DNA of 64,000 nt. Source: Hedera helix. Lineage: Eukaryota; Streptophyta; Magnoliopsida; Apiales; Araliaceae. Position 1 is the first letter of the stretch. The number at the start of each line of letters is the position of its first letter. The position numbers and the translations under genes were made by a program. The notes under the pieces are model-generated. The model did not search any database. It was not told the origin of the DNA and worked only from the letters and a program-made list of their open reading frames with translations. Where the stretch lies: NCBI GenBank assembly GCA_947179155.2, contig OX359278.1, positions 16,711,996 through 16,775,995 on the forward strand. Reading direction: 5' to 3'. Below, one piece after another: positions 11,501 through 23,129 of the stretch.

Positions 11501-14500
11501 ATATAGAATAGTGATGAAAAAATCTAGGTATTTAATGAATGATCTCATGGTATTTTTTATTTTATTTTTGCCTTTAACGTTTTTGCCCTTTTAACTCATT
11601 GAAATGATAAAATCTATTTTTAAAATCTGCTTTCTTTACACATCACGTATTTGTCATGTAGGCATGTCATGTCATCAACTTATGACATGTCAAGTCTAAT
11701 TAAACCACATTGAAAAAAATCGAGACTCGAGAGTTCAATCATCTAATTCAAAAAAAGAAAAAAAAAAAAATTATCCCTGAAGTGTTAAAAGGTCAAGAGC
11801 TCAGGGTAGTAATTTATATTTAAGCCTTTTTATGAATGACATTATTTCTCGTCTTTCTGTTCTTTTTGTCCTTTTTAAAGTCCCAACAATATATCCAGTC
11901 TTTTGGTTCCAGTGAATATACCTAGATGTATACGTCCAATTTCTCCTACGTATTACTTACACTTCAATATCTACTATCACATTACTTTTTAACTTTTTAA
12001 CAATTTTAAATCAAGACTGCATTTCATAAATTCAGTTCTAAACTTCTACTTTGATGTATTATCTCTAAATTATAAAGCTTATCCCCAAAATACTACTCTG
12101 CTATCATTGATTCAAACAATATAACAGGAAAACAGCATCCATTATGAAACATTATGTTCAATCCAAACATGTCCAGTCAAGACATCCACAACTAGAACAG
12201 AATGATAAGATCTTAATTCTACTCATTGTTGCTAGATACTAATATAATCTTTTACCACACCCAACAAAACTTCTTTGTAGTTCTTAATTATTCATAAATG
12301 AATTCATGAACGAAGACACTCAATCATCCTGCATCGACTTACCACCTAAACCTCATAATTTTAACCCAAAAGATGCATACTGTGAGTCTGTGACACAACT
12401 TCACTAATTGATAGGGTTAATTTATACGATATTTTTATTCTCTAATACTTAGTTTTTATATTTATTGTGTGCTTAAATGTTTAATTATTTAGCTTATTTT
12501 GGTTTTAATAGGTTTTATAGGGTTTTAGTTAATTTATGTTAATTTAGGTAATTTTATATTATTTTTATATTTATTTTTATTTATGTGTTTTTATTTATTT
12601 TTAGTGTTTTAGGTGTTTTATTTATTATTATGTATTTTTATTATTTTTAGTAATTTTATATTATTTTTAATGTTTTTATTTTATTTTGTAGGAATTTATT
12701 AAAGCTTGGATGGAAAAATGGTAAATAAACTGCTCAGTGGCAAAATCGTAATAACTGAATCAGGCAACTCCGCGCCATGCGCGCGCATTGATTAAGGCGT
12801 CATCTGAGACGACGTCGTTTCGTGAATTGGTGGAGCAGCAGGGACCGCGCAATGCGCGGCTATGTAATTTGGAACGGGCGCGTGTATTACACGCGCCAAC
12901 GGTAATAAAAGAAAACGGCGGCTGGCGCGTGCTGCAGCTTTTTCTCTCTCCTCATGATTGGCTGACGCGTGATTGGCAGATTTTGTTCTTTTTCCTTCCT
13001 TATTTTGGATTTCAATGCAACAAATCAGTAGAATAAAAATCCTATTTTAATTTGGAAAAGGAAGCAATAATTCTTTATTTTATTTTTAATATTTTATTTA
13101 GACTTCCAATTAGGGTTAGGAAAATAATTATTTTCTTTTTCTTTTATTTTTAATTGTAAATCCTACTAGGTTTAGGAGGATTTTGGAGCCTATAAATAGA
13201 GGGCTTGATACACATTGTAAGATACTAATCAATAATAGCTAATCTCTTCCTCTATACTTTATATTATAACAATTTAATTTAGCTGTTAATTCGAAAGAAA
13301 ATCATAAGTCATAAAGCTTACTTGTGCTTTTGATGATGAGCTAGCTTTCTTCTGGAAACCACTGTCCATCCCATAATCAGAAAAGAAACTTGATGACTTT
13401 GGCGGGGATACATGGCTAATTAAATGGGTGCCACTAGAACCGATCTCAGTAGCTTGGACATTATCTACATATTCAAAACGAGATGCGAACGAGGATCCAA
13501 CTGCTGGGGTGCTATTTGCTGAGATGGAAACTTGTACAGGTGCTTCTTCGGGCTTCTGGTCATAAAGACTTTCACTCGGCTGCATTTGAGAAATGAGTTA
13601 GACTGTATAGGAACCTAAGTATAAATAATCAAACAGAAATGATAATTTTGAAATCAACTGGCCCTCCCAACCAATGATTCTGCAAGTAAAGGTCCTACAA
13701 CAATTTCTTACATATGACAAGTTGTCATTCAGATTATACATGTTTCTGAAAGACTAGGCCAAAAAGGTACAACAGGTTCTACCTTAGTACTAAGCTTTCG
13801 AGCACCAAGACCTCCAGTCTTCCCAGTTTTCTTTGCACCAAGAGGCTTCTTGACTGTACTGGTAAGAACTGAGTGAGGAGCTCTCGCTCTCGGGGAAGCA
13901 GGTACATCAGGAGTTTCGTTCTTTACTGGAGAACTTTCTTTTGGGGCTTCTTGGATCTTATCAGGAAGCCCATTAGCAGCTTGTACTGACTGAGAAGCAA
14001 CAGATGATGATGCCAAACCTGCCTCTTCCTTTGAACTTTTAACAACTTCTTTTGAAAGTAATTGCTTATATAGTTCGGCAGCCCTTGAGGTATACTTCGC
14101 TTCAATCTTGCCTCCATCAGTCCACCCATGTTGCTTGAAGAAAACTTGAGCGCGGTTATTACCCCCAAAACTCATCATCTTTAATTGCTCTGGAGTCCAT
14201 GAATCTAAATTGGGTGACCTACATAATATACCAGGGTCTTGGAAATGAGGAACCAATATCTTCATGAAAATATCCTTACAAAAGAATGAAGTGAGCATGA
14301 GGCCTGAAAGAAACAGCAATGATTGGAAAAACAACCATTCAATCAACTTTAATCAACAATGCACATTAATGTTTCCAAAAAATAGCTTTATTCGAATGGC
14401 TCTAACAGCAATATTATGTCATTAGTTGAGGTTGTTTACCCAAAAAGATGCTCTAGGCCATCTTAGGTTGTTTACTACATCAAATTAGTATCTTTGGTCT

Positions 14501-14858
14501 ACTGCTCTTTGTAGGAAAAATATAAATAGTAAATCCTTGATGAATCCGGTTAAATAGTATAACTAAATCAATATGTATTATAATCCTAGATACCGAAACA
14601 TAATCCATTGATTTATTACTTTACCTTGCAGAGTAATCAATTAAATCAAACCGCATAAAGAAGTAGCTCAAGAGCACTGCTTCTCACATGTTGACATTTA
14701 GTTGAAGTTAGGTGTGCTAACTTCATTAGTTGAGGCAGAGAAACATGGGTGTCTAACTTTAAATCAATGTTTTCAAATCCCGACCAGTCATTCAACCGGA
14801 AAAGGTACCGGGTGGATGGATCATTAGTTTAACCCGTGGTCGAACCACCGGTGACGTC

Positions 14859-14918
<60 letters not shown>

Positions 14919-17071
14919 TAAATTTTTAAAACATATAATTTTTTGTCTTATAAATTATATTAAATTTTATTAATTAAATACATTAATGAGTATTATACAG
15001 TTTATTTGATATATGTTAAACATAAAAAAACAATATTAGTCTATATTTAAACATAAATACAATAAGTGTTGATATCCCATTATTTACTCAATATTTAAAT
15101 ATGGTTAAATTAAAAAGTGGATAACACGAAATCTCGTGCAAAGTGGAGGGTAATATCTCCACTCTTCGGCAGCTTCTCACCAAATCCAAATTCCCAAAAT
15201 TTCTTAACCACACTTTCTCTCTCATCTTCTTCCCATCTTCTCCTGAAATTCAACTACTCCATTTCCGGCGATAATAGGAAAAGATGGATTCACTATTCCT
15301 CTCATTCACATGTCTATCAAATTCATGAAAGTAGCAACTCATGCACAAACTATAAACCAATGAATCTAAATGATTTTTTCGTTGCTTGTTTAATGCTTTT
15401 TTTTTTTTTGGGTTTGTTGCAAAACTGGTTGAAACCGTGAATCAGTGGATGGTTCACTGGGTCAAACGATCTAACCACTGGGTCACCGGATTTTACCGGT
15501 TTGTTCATACTTCCGATTTTTTGGATTGACCGGATTGTTTTTCCGACCGGTTCTTGGTTTAACCGGGCCGACCGGCCGGTCCGGTTCTTAAAACATTGCT
15601 TTAAATTTTTGACTTGCAAAAGCTTGAGAAGGCCTTGTCATAGTAGATTTGTTTCAATAAATTCCAACACCAAAAAAAAAGTTGTAATGGGTTCATGGCT
15701 ACTTGGAAAAGATTCTAACAATCTTGGTTGGCTGTACAATAACATTCTATAGGTTCAGAAACTCTTCTTCTAAGAGAAGTTACAAAGACAACTACAAATC
15801 ATTTCAGTAACTACATTGGTAGCTTAGCTGGGCATCATCAACAACTTTGCATGAATAGCCCTCAGGGTCCATGGCAGTATTTAAAAAAACACACCCCTTA
15901 AAATAAACAAGAAGGTGTCATCCAAGTAGATGGTGCAGTGATATGCAAATTCAGATATGTTACTCTTTTAGTTGCATCTTCTTTCAATACTTCAACAGAA
16001 GACTGTAAAGCATTACACAATAATCTTGTCTTACTTAGAGTTTCTCATTGTCACTGTAGATCCTTTAAAAATTGCAGCTTTAACAGATAAATAAGTTCTA
16101 ACTGAAGTACATTACAAGCAAATATGGAGTATAACATTCCTTTATTTAAAATCTTCAGAATGAGTTGATTGTCCTGGCAGTACATACATTATATAGTTCA
16201 GAAACAAACTAAATCTTCTCCCAAGACAAGTACCAACAGGCAACTACAAAACAATGATAAACAGAAACTGCACGTATTTCAGTAATTGTATAGGTAGTTT
16301 AGCTGGGCATCATCAAGAACCTTGCATGAATGGCCGATAGGATCCATGGCTACAGATGATATAGTATGGGGAAAAACACCCTAAAATATACAAGAAGGTA
16401 TCATCAAAATATATGGTTCAGTGACCTGCAATTTAGATATTTTACCCTTTTCGATGCATCTTCTCCCGATACTTTAACAGAAAAATGTAAAGCAATTACA
16501 CTATATACTTAAGGTTCCACATTGCCACTGTAGTCCTATAAAAATTGCAACTTTATTTGATAAATAAGTGTTAACTGAAGTACAATACAAGTAATTAAAT
16601 AGCATATAGCAGAATTAAAAAGGAAGCGGCACAAACATCATCTAAAACAAGCAGAATAATTGCTAAACAAGAGTAAAATCCAAATCCCTAATAGATGCAG
16701 AAAAATCAGCTAATAACTCACAAACCCAGAACTCAATATCAAATTAGAGACTAGTATAATTCGAAACTTACCTAACAAAACTGATGTGTACACCAAGACC
16801 TCGATGAACAGCCGAACAATCAATACACAGAAAGATCCCGTACGTAACGGACGCCCAAGTCGGATTCTTCGCGTTGCAATCAAAACAAATCTGTACATCA
16901 AAATTCAAATTTCATTCAGATCAAAACAGAAGATCTATCTAAAAAATTGCAGATCTGAATTGAGATTGAGTTAGGAATGTAGAAAAAAGTAAAAGAATAG
17001 ACCTTATTCTCTGATTTTGCTTTTAATTTCCTAAAAATGGTGGTCTTGTCGGCGAAATTCTCTGCCGCCAT
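8553..17071 (-). CDS. AGD8/AGD9-like: ADP-ribosylation factor GTPase-activating protein (ARF-GAP), AGD8/AGD9-like, 7 exons
   Basis: It stimulates GTP hydrolysis by ARF GTPases in COPI-type vesicle traffic at the Golgi. Exons on the minus strand: 17071-17003, 16890-16772, 14218-13783, 13579-13322, 9640-9521, 8888-8790 and 8660-8553. They join in frame to 402 aa, the size of Arabidopsis AGD8/AGD9. The N-terminal ARF-GAP domain has the C4 zinc finger (Cys25, Cys28, Cys45, Cys48) and arginine finger Arg53 in [16 protein letters not shown], followed by [18 protein letters not shown]. Residue 54 is Gly where many relatives have Ser or Asn. The C-terminus carries SSADLFG and [20 protein letters not shown], typical of the ArfGAP2/3-like group. 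The start ATG lies in a MAAENFADK context. Intron 2 (2.55 kb) and intron 4 (3.68 kb) hold transposons, yet every splice border is canonical and no coding lesion was seen. It is probably functional. Confidence 0.92.
8889..9520 (-). other. ARF-GAP intron 5
   Basis: A GT-AG intron of AT-rich sequence between exons 5 and 6. No transposon ends or coding sequence are recognised in it. Confidence 0.6.
10991..11010. repeat. Homopolymer C20
   Basis: Twenty consecutive cytosines followed by GGCGGCAGCC inside the Mutator-like element. The exact length is the kind of feature an assembly can get wrong. Confidence 0.9.
11382..11539. repeat. 79-bp tandem duplication
   Basis: Two adjacent copies (11382-11460 and 11461-11539) beginning TGTTTTCTAATTATTATTAT, identical by eye except one T/A difference. 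They lie inside the Mutator-like element. Confidence 0.85.
12409..13262 (+). mobile_element. Truncated LTR of the Athila-like Gypsy family, in ARF-GAP intron 4
   Basis: Starts TGATAGG, then follows in order the same segments as the reverse complement of the LTR at 50372-51982: an AT-rich U3, GACGTCGTTT and CGCGCATTG words, then CCTATAAATAGAGGGCTTG (TATA box at 13191-13198). Similarity fades after GTAAGATA, so the R-U5 part is missing or diverged. It lies in plus orientation, antisense to the host gene. Confidence 0.7.
13191..13198 (+). promoter_or_regulatory. LTR TATA box, antisense to ARF-GAP
   Basis: TATAAATA in the conserved LTR context CCTATAAATAGAGGGC, also found in both LTRs of the element at 50-57 kb. 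If active it would start an RNA antisense to the host gene. Activity is not known. Confidence 0.5.
14765..15598. mobile_element. hAT-type non-autonomous element, CCGGTTYAACC family (copy 2)
   Basis: Termini CAATGTTTT and AAAACATTG are flanked by perfect 8-bp duplications CTTTAAAT (14757-14764 and 15599-15606), diagnostic of hAT transposition. Subterminal parts are rich in ACCGGTTTAAC-type words like copy 1. The 834-bp interior contains a (TA)n tract and no transposase. An open frame at about 15117-15440 has no recognisable product. Confidence 0.85.
14863..14913. repeat. (TA)n microsatellite, ~51 bp
   Basis: Uninterrupted AT dinucleotides inside the hAT element. Length is probably variable between individuals. 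Confidence 0.9.
15741..16593. repeat. Diverged direct duplication (~400 bp x2) in ARF-GAP intron 2
   Basis: Segments 15741-16121 and 16186-16593 share, in the same order, TTCAGAAAC, AGCTGGGCATCATCA, CTTTGCATGAATAG/CCTTGCATGAATGG, ACAAGAAGGT, AAATTGCA and AACTGAAGTACA. The divergence is high enough to indicate an old event. No coding role is seen. Confidence 0.75.
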
Positions 17072-17592
17072 GGTTACCTCCTTGCTAGGTAGCAAAATTC
17101 TCCGAGGAGGAAAGAGAGTTTGGGTAGATAGAGAAATTAAACAAAATTTGAATACGATATCTCAGTGGAGAAATATTACGTGTTAAACTGCAAATTCGGG
17201 AATTTTTATTTGTTTGTATTTTGCGAATGGTTTTTAAGAAGTACCGGAGATGCCCCTTTTGGCTTCAGAATGTCGTAAATGTCCTTCTCATGAATAAAAA
17301 TAATTATAAAAAAATGGACAAAAATTTAAATATTTTGGTTCAATTTATTTGTTATTAAGTTTTAGAGTGTGCATATATAAAATAAAAAATAAAATAATAG
17401 TCGTATGTTTGTTTAGAGTTTTAGAGGGGAATTATGTGAGACAACTCATATAAGGGTGTTTTTCTCCTGAAAATTTTTATGTTATAGTCCCCTAATTTGA
17501 ATTTCAAAATATAATATTATTATTAACTTTTAAAAGTAATATTAAGATATTTTTAAATTCAAAATTAATACAAAATTATTTAATTTTAGTCG
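17072..17592. other. 5' flank of ARF-GAP, up to the solo LTR
   Basis: Leader and promoter of the minus-strand ARF-GAP gene. The sequence next to the start ATG (17071) is followed upstream by a CT-rich sense-strand stretch. The distal part is AT-rich with no assigned element. The solo LTR begins only about 520 bp upstream of the start codon. Confidence 0.45.
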
Positions 17593-18859
17593 ATTATTGT
17601 GACGACCCCAAATCCGGGTTCTTTAACCACGGGTTTGGTTCTCACTGTACAATACTTAACCATAATGAAATACATAAATTGTATTCAACTTCGCGGAATA
17701 ATACAAAAGGTTCCTTAATCAAAAGGCTACAACTTCCCAATGTCTATTACCTTAATCTTAAACATTACATATCTTAAGGGAAATACAAAAGATTTACAAC
17801 AGTAATTACATAACAGTAAATTAAACTAGCATGCAATTACTTAAAACTAAGCATTCGCTTTTCCCTTGCCTTTGTCCGATTTAGAGCTTTCGGGAATGAC
17901 TGAAATATAGTCATGATATAGCAAGAATGAGCAACTAAATGGCTCAGCAAGTTTATAAACAACAATCATACGATATATCATGATGAATGGAAATAACTTC
18001 AAGGTTTCAACAATAGCAATTGTGAAAGATAACAAAAATCAATGTTCAATAAAAGAAGGGATTGACTCTTTACTGCTGAGTGGTCTTTAAGGACCATGAA
18101 TTGCTACTAAGGTAAAACAGACATACAATGTCTGACTCTTTGTTTAAAAATAACGGGACACTTGAGGGGATCAGTCCTCTTATGTCATATGTATATGCAT
18201 CACATTTAGTTTTCTTGCGCGCTGTCGGATCTCCGACAAATAAAAATCCCCTTTAACTAGGGTTGTTCTATCTCAGTCTTACTGTAAGGATCCGCACCAA
18301 CCAATGGTTTGGGTAAGCTTTTATGATATTCAACTAAATGAATTTAACATGCATTTGTCTAGCCGAAACAATTAGCTTAGACGTTCTTAAACAGTTTGCA
18401 AAAGCACTATGTGCGAATACAATAATCAATAACGATGTGAAGTAATTTTCGATAATTAATTCACTCAAAGGTCTGTCAAATATCTTCGAGTGTAGATACT
18501 TGCTCAACAATAATTGAATTGCTCAAAGTAATTAAAGTTGAATAATAATTGCAACAATAAGTACAAGTTAAGGGTAGAAGACTTGCAATAAGAATTACAA
18601 GTTAAAGTTAGAAAACTTGCCTCGTGCGTCGTCTACTGCTTATCAAATTAATCTAACAATCCTTGAACGGACCTAACAATTAAATCAATTTGATCTTAAA
18701 TTAGTATCATATACTTGTAAGTATAATGACCTTTATAAACCTTACGAACCACATAATTGATTAATTATGGGTAATTAAACACTTAGAAAATATTATCATT
18801 ATTTGATAATATTTCAAACACAAAGAACTTATATTAATTGTTTAATATAGTTCAAAATA

Positions 18860-19455
18860 AATATCTAATATTATTAATCATTTAATAATATTTTATTGAG
18901 TATATAATATTATTAACTATTTAATAATATTTAATTTATTAAGTATCTAATATTATTAATCCTTTAATAATATTTTATTAAGTATCTAATATTATTAATC
19001 ATTTAATAATATTTTATTAAGTAACTAATATTATTAATCATTTAATAATATTTTATTAAGTTTCTAATATTATTAATCATTTAATAATATTTTATTAAGT
19101 ATCTAATATTATTAATCATTTAATAATATTTTATTAATTATCTAATATTATTAATCATTTAATAATATTTTATTAATTATCTAATATTATTAATCATTTA
19201 ATAATATTTTATTAATTATCTAATATTATTAATCATTTAATAATATTTTATTAAGTTTCTAATATTATTAATCATTTAATAATATTTTATTAAGTATCTA
19301 ATATTATTAATCATTTAATAATATTTTATTAATTATCTAATATTATTAATCATTAAATAATATTTTATTGACTTTATCATATTATTATACACATAATAAT
19401 ATTTTAATAATTTTCTAATATTATTATTTATTTAATAATATTTTATTACCTTTAT
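18860..19455. repeat. Palindromic AT minisatellite (~39-41-bp unit, about 14-15 copies)
   Basis: Each unit contains the inverted repeat AATATTATTAA-TCA-TTTAATAATATT followed by TTATTAAGTATCT or a variant. The copies are regularly spaced inside the solo LTR. Copy number was estimated by eye. Confidence 0.85.
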
Positions 19456-20749
19456 TATATTATTATTTCAATAATAATATATATACACCTTTAAATCAAT
19501 AAATCAATCATATATATATTTAAAAATATATTTATTAAGTGCAAAAATACTAAAATGATTTTTGGAACATTTTTCATTTTCTGACCCGAACCAGACCCGA
19601 CCCGACCCGACTCGGTTCGGGTTTTTTATTTTTTTTTCCCGAACAGTGCACTGAGCCGGGGCGCAGTGATTAACACTGCAGACGGCGCCCCGGCGCCGTA
19701 CTCTAGTAGGTGCCATTTTTGTGATTTTTCTGGACAATTTTGATACTTTGATTCGAACCTTGATTAAATGAAATCTACACATCCAAATAACACCAAATCA
19801 GTGTTGATGTGTTCCTAACTTAATGTTTTACAATATTTCATGGTTCGATCGTCTTTTTGAAAACGTTTCACACAAAATTTATGGATCGAACCACATAGGG
19901 TTGAAAAACGACATCCTTTTCGGTAAAAGCTATAACTTCTTTGTTATTCATTATTTTTGAAAACTTCAAAAAGGTTTTATCTTTAAAACTCATAGATCTA
20001 GTTTTCTAGCCATAAAAATCCAATTTTGGATTTGTACATTTCAAAATACAACATCAAACATAGCGTGCATGGTTAGGGTTTACCGGTAAAATTGTGTTAC
20101 ACATATTTCTTTAACTTCTATGCATTTCTAACCTACCAAATCATGTTATAAACACATAGATCTATGAATATACATATATTACATAGTTACATACATCTAG
20201 ACCATCAAAATGAGTTTTGATCGGTTAAAAATAGATTTTAACCGATTAAAACGCATATAGGCTATAAAAACGAAATAAGAAAGGATTTGAGAACTTTTAA
20301 ACCTTGAGGTTTTGTGTGCTCTCCTTCTCCTCCTTCCGAAATATGTGATGAGATTGTTGGACATCCACCAAGCTCAAGCTCTAGTTTTTTCTCTCAACAC
20401 TTATGTGTTTTCTCTTAAAAACTCACACTTTGCTCTCTAGGAAATTCTCTATAAATGAACTAACCAACCTAGAACAAGTGTGGAGTGTTTCTTTTATAGC
20501 CAACCACTAACACACCATTAACTCTCTAATTCATCTATGTTGGTCAAATTAAATGCTAAGTATGCTTACTATTTGATTGAATGACTTGGTGATTGACTAA
20601 TGGAATGACTAGGGTTGTTGGCCAACTTTGATCTAGTGTAAAAGAGAAGCCATCTAGCAAATCAAGCAACATCAAGTGGGTCCCTCACAAAAATCAGCAA
20701 AATGGCTTTTCCAAGCCATTTTTCCTTTATTTTTAATGCAAAAATGTGC

Positions 20750-20750
<1 letters not shown>

Positions 20751-20821
<71 letters not shown>
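20751..20821. repeat. (TA)n microsatellite, ~62-70 bp
   Basis: Long uninterrupted TA tract inside the solo LTR. Confidence 0.9.
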
Positions 20822-20823
<2 letters not shown>

Positions 20824-21825
20824 ACCAAAGTTTGACCCTTATTGGACTTCACATTGGGCTTGGGAATAACTTCTATTGGGCTCATTCAATTAAATTGTTT
20901 GGGCTCAATTTAAATAACACATTGGGCTTATTTTAAATAGTCTAGGTTACATTTAATTAAATCAAGCATTGAGCTTGTTTAATTAATTACATGGGCTAGT
21001 AATTAAATTAATTACATGCGCTACTAGGTTTGTAAGACCCCGAATTTTATGAAATACAAAATTTAATTTTTCTTCATATATATTTTTTTTGAAACAGTAA
21101 GTGGTTAAATCGATAAAGTTAAAAGTTAAGGATGTTATGTGCAAATTTTATTTTGTCGGACAATATTCGTTTGGTCGGGGAATATTCGTGTCGTACGACG
21201 GCGCCGAAATAACAAATTATTGGTGGACCCCACAACGGAATATTTGTCGGATATAGAAAACGACAGAAATAACCTTTTTAAATAAAAATAGTCAACGAAA
21301 CTGTTAAAATACCGGTGATAAAAGAATAGTAGCATACGGTAGTTTTTGGTATTTTCTGTAGCACACGGTACTCTACAGTAACACACGGTATTGCATAGTG
21401 TCTCATATTATTGGTCTGATAATTGACACCGTAACTGTTACGCATCATTTCATCGATAATTGTCACTGCATAATATTTTATATTATCAATTCAATAATTG
21501 TTGTTACACAGTATTTTGCATTATTGATTTAATAATTGTCATTACACTGTATTTTATATCATTGAGTCAATAATTGTTGCTGCACTGTTTTTAAAATTAT
21601 TGAACCTAATAATTGTCACAGTAACATATGCACAGTAATTCACATTATTGAATCAATAATTGTCATGACACAGTAACGTATTTTTCTTTTACATACCTTC
21701 TGCATTATTGTTATCTCTATTACGGTATTATTTAAACAGTTGTATTTCATTAATTAATTGACTTGATATCTAAGAGTTAGCTGTATTTATAACAATTAGT
21801 CATAATAATTGAATTGATAAAGTTA

Positions 21826-22075
21826 TTTGTTTATAATATAAAGTTAGGTGATTATTAGGTGATATGAAAGGAATGGTGTAGATTAAAGTGTGAATTATTG
21901 TTGAATAATTGAATTGATTTGTTTATAATATAAAGTTAGGTGATTATTAGGTGATATGAAATGAATGGTGTAGATTAAAGTGTGAATTATTGTTGAATAA
22001 TTGAATTGATTTGTTTATAATATAAAGTTAGGTGATTATTAGGTGATATGAAATGAATGGTGTAGATTAAAAATA
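21826..22075. repeat. 92-bp tandem repeat in LTR 1 (also in LTRs 2 and 3)
   Basis: Units starting TTTGTTTATAATATAAAGTT at 21826, 21918 and 22010 (the last partial), upstream of the TATA box in the U3 region. The same array recurs 4025 and 8050 bp downstream. Confidence 0.85.
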
Positions 22076-22160
22076 ATATAATATTTGAAATGGATGGTGT
22101 AGATTAAAAGATGATCTTTAAATGAATGGTTTAGATTAAATGAATGATAAGATTTTTGGC

Positions 22161-22168
22161 TATAAATA
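22161..22168 (+). promoter_or_regulatory. LTR TATA box
   Basis: TATAAATA in GGCTATAAATAGAAGCC. Equivalent boxes are at 26186-26193 and 30211-30218, so the array carries three promoter copies. The transcription start is expected about 30 bp downstream. Confidence 0.65.
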
Positions 22169-22720
22169 GAAGCCTTAACTAAGGATTTTTCATAAACTTC
22201 CTTACTTGTTCTTTCTTTCTATCTCTAAATACTTTTTGTGTAAGTTCTCTCTAAGTGTTCTTAAGTCATTCCTAGTTTTGAAATCTTTTGCATTCTTCTT
22301 TGAATTCCCGAGTAGAATTTTCTTATGTACAACAACTCTTACGAAAAATCGTAGTAAATTCATTATTTGTCAGAATTTAATGAATTAAAAGCCTGTCTCT
22401 TCAGTTTTTCGTCCTCTACAACTTTGAAGAAGGAAGAAAAGTCATCTGAAATCATCTTCATGTCTTAAAATACTAAAAACCGTAACCTATTCTGATTTTC
22501 GTCACTATTTTCAGTCTTAGTTTTGAAAATTCATAACTCATTCATATTAACTCCGAATTGAGTGATTCTTGAGTCTATGCCGTCTATCTTTCCGAGAGTA
22601 ACATTATTTTAAAAGCATAAAGAGATTTTAAAAACTCTAGAAGACTCAAAAGTCAGATTCCTTACTGCTACAAACAAGGAAGGATTTGTTCGGCTATAAA
22701 CTTGTTTCACAATATCAAGG

Positions 22721-23056
22721 TAAGGAATATCATCTTCTTTCATATTCTATTGTTCAAACTTACTACGGTAAGGAATATCATCTTCTTTCATATTCTATTG
22801 TTCAAACTTACTACGATAAGGAATATCATATTCTTTCATATTCTATTGTTCAAACTTACTACGGTAAGGAATATCATCTTCTTTCATATTCTATTGTTCA
22901 AACTTACTACGATAAGGAATATCATATTCTTTCATATTCTATTGTTCAAACTTACTACGGTAAGGAATGTCATCTTCTTTCATCTTCTATTATTAAAACT
23001 TACTACGGTAAGGGATACCATCTTTTTCATCTTCCATTATTCAAACATACTATGGT
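22721..23056. repeat. 48-bp minisatellite (~7 units) in each LTR
   Basis: Unit starts TAAGGAATATCATCTTCTTT at 22721, 22769, 22817, 22865, 22913, 22961 and 23009, degenerating after that. Copies are at 26746-27081 and 30771-31106 in the other LTRs. Because 48 is a multiple of three, two overlapping frames stay open with 16-residue repeats. No independent sign of coding was found. Confidence 0.9.
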
Positions 23057-23129
23057 AAGGGATTATCATTATTTGATTCTCGATAATAATATTGTTTCTT
23101 CCTTACTCATAAGACGTGCCTTTTATTTC

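Larger units (their letters stand above)
10446..11826. mobile_element. Non-autonomous Mutator-like element with ~200-bp terminal inverted repeats
   Basis: The ends begin GGCTTAAATATAAATTA and are matched, inverted, at the other end for roughly 200 bp. The arms share an unusual word series (GACCTTTT, GATGATTGAACTCTC, GACATGTCAT). The flanks ATTTTATGAA (10436-10445) and TTTTTATGAA (11827-11836) make a 9-10-bp target duplication. Long inverted repeats and this duplication length are the hallmarks of MULEs. No transposase frame is present. The middle holds a C20 run, a GGCGGCAGCC stretch and a 79-bp tandem duplication. It could be captured host sequence, but I cannot identify it. Confidence 0.75.
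9641..13321 (-). other. ARF-GAP intron 4, enlarged by insertions
   Basis: A 3.7-kb intron containing a Mutator-like element (10446-11826) and an LTR fragment (about 12409-13262). The rest (9641-10435 and 11837-12408) is AT-rich intronic DNA with nothing recognised. The LTR fragment lies in the orientation opposite to the host gene. Confidence 0.75.
14219..16771 (-). other. ARF-GAP intron 2
   Basis: A 2.55-kb GT-AG intron directly after the zinc-finger exon. It contains a hAT MITE (14765-15598) and a diverged direct duplication (15741-16593). The stretch 14219-14756 is ordinary AT-rich intron. Confidence 0.75.

Noticed and set aside
12788..13036. 82-codon frame as a small gene (also 57047-57274)
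   Set aside because: Both are in the GC-richer part of Athila-like LTRs. No conservation between the copies at protein level is evident.
15117..15752. Frames inside and beside the hAT element in ARF-GAP intron 2
   Set aside because: No domain, and they run through the inverted-repeat ends of the element.
20676..20936. 86-codon frame with an Ile-Tyr run
   Set aside because: Produced by the (TA)n microsatellite in the solo LTR.
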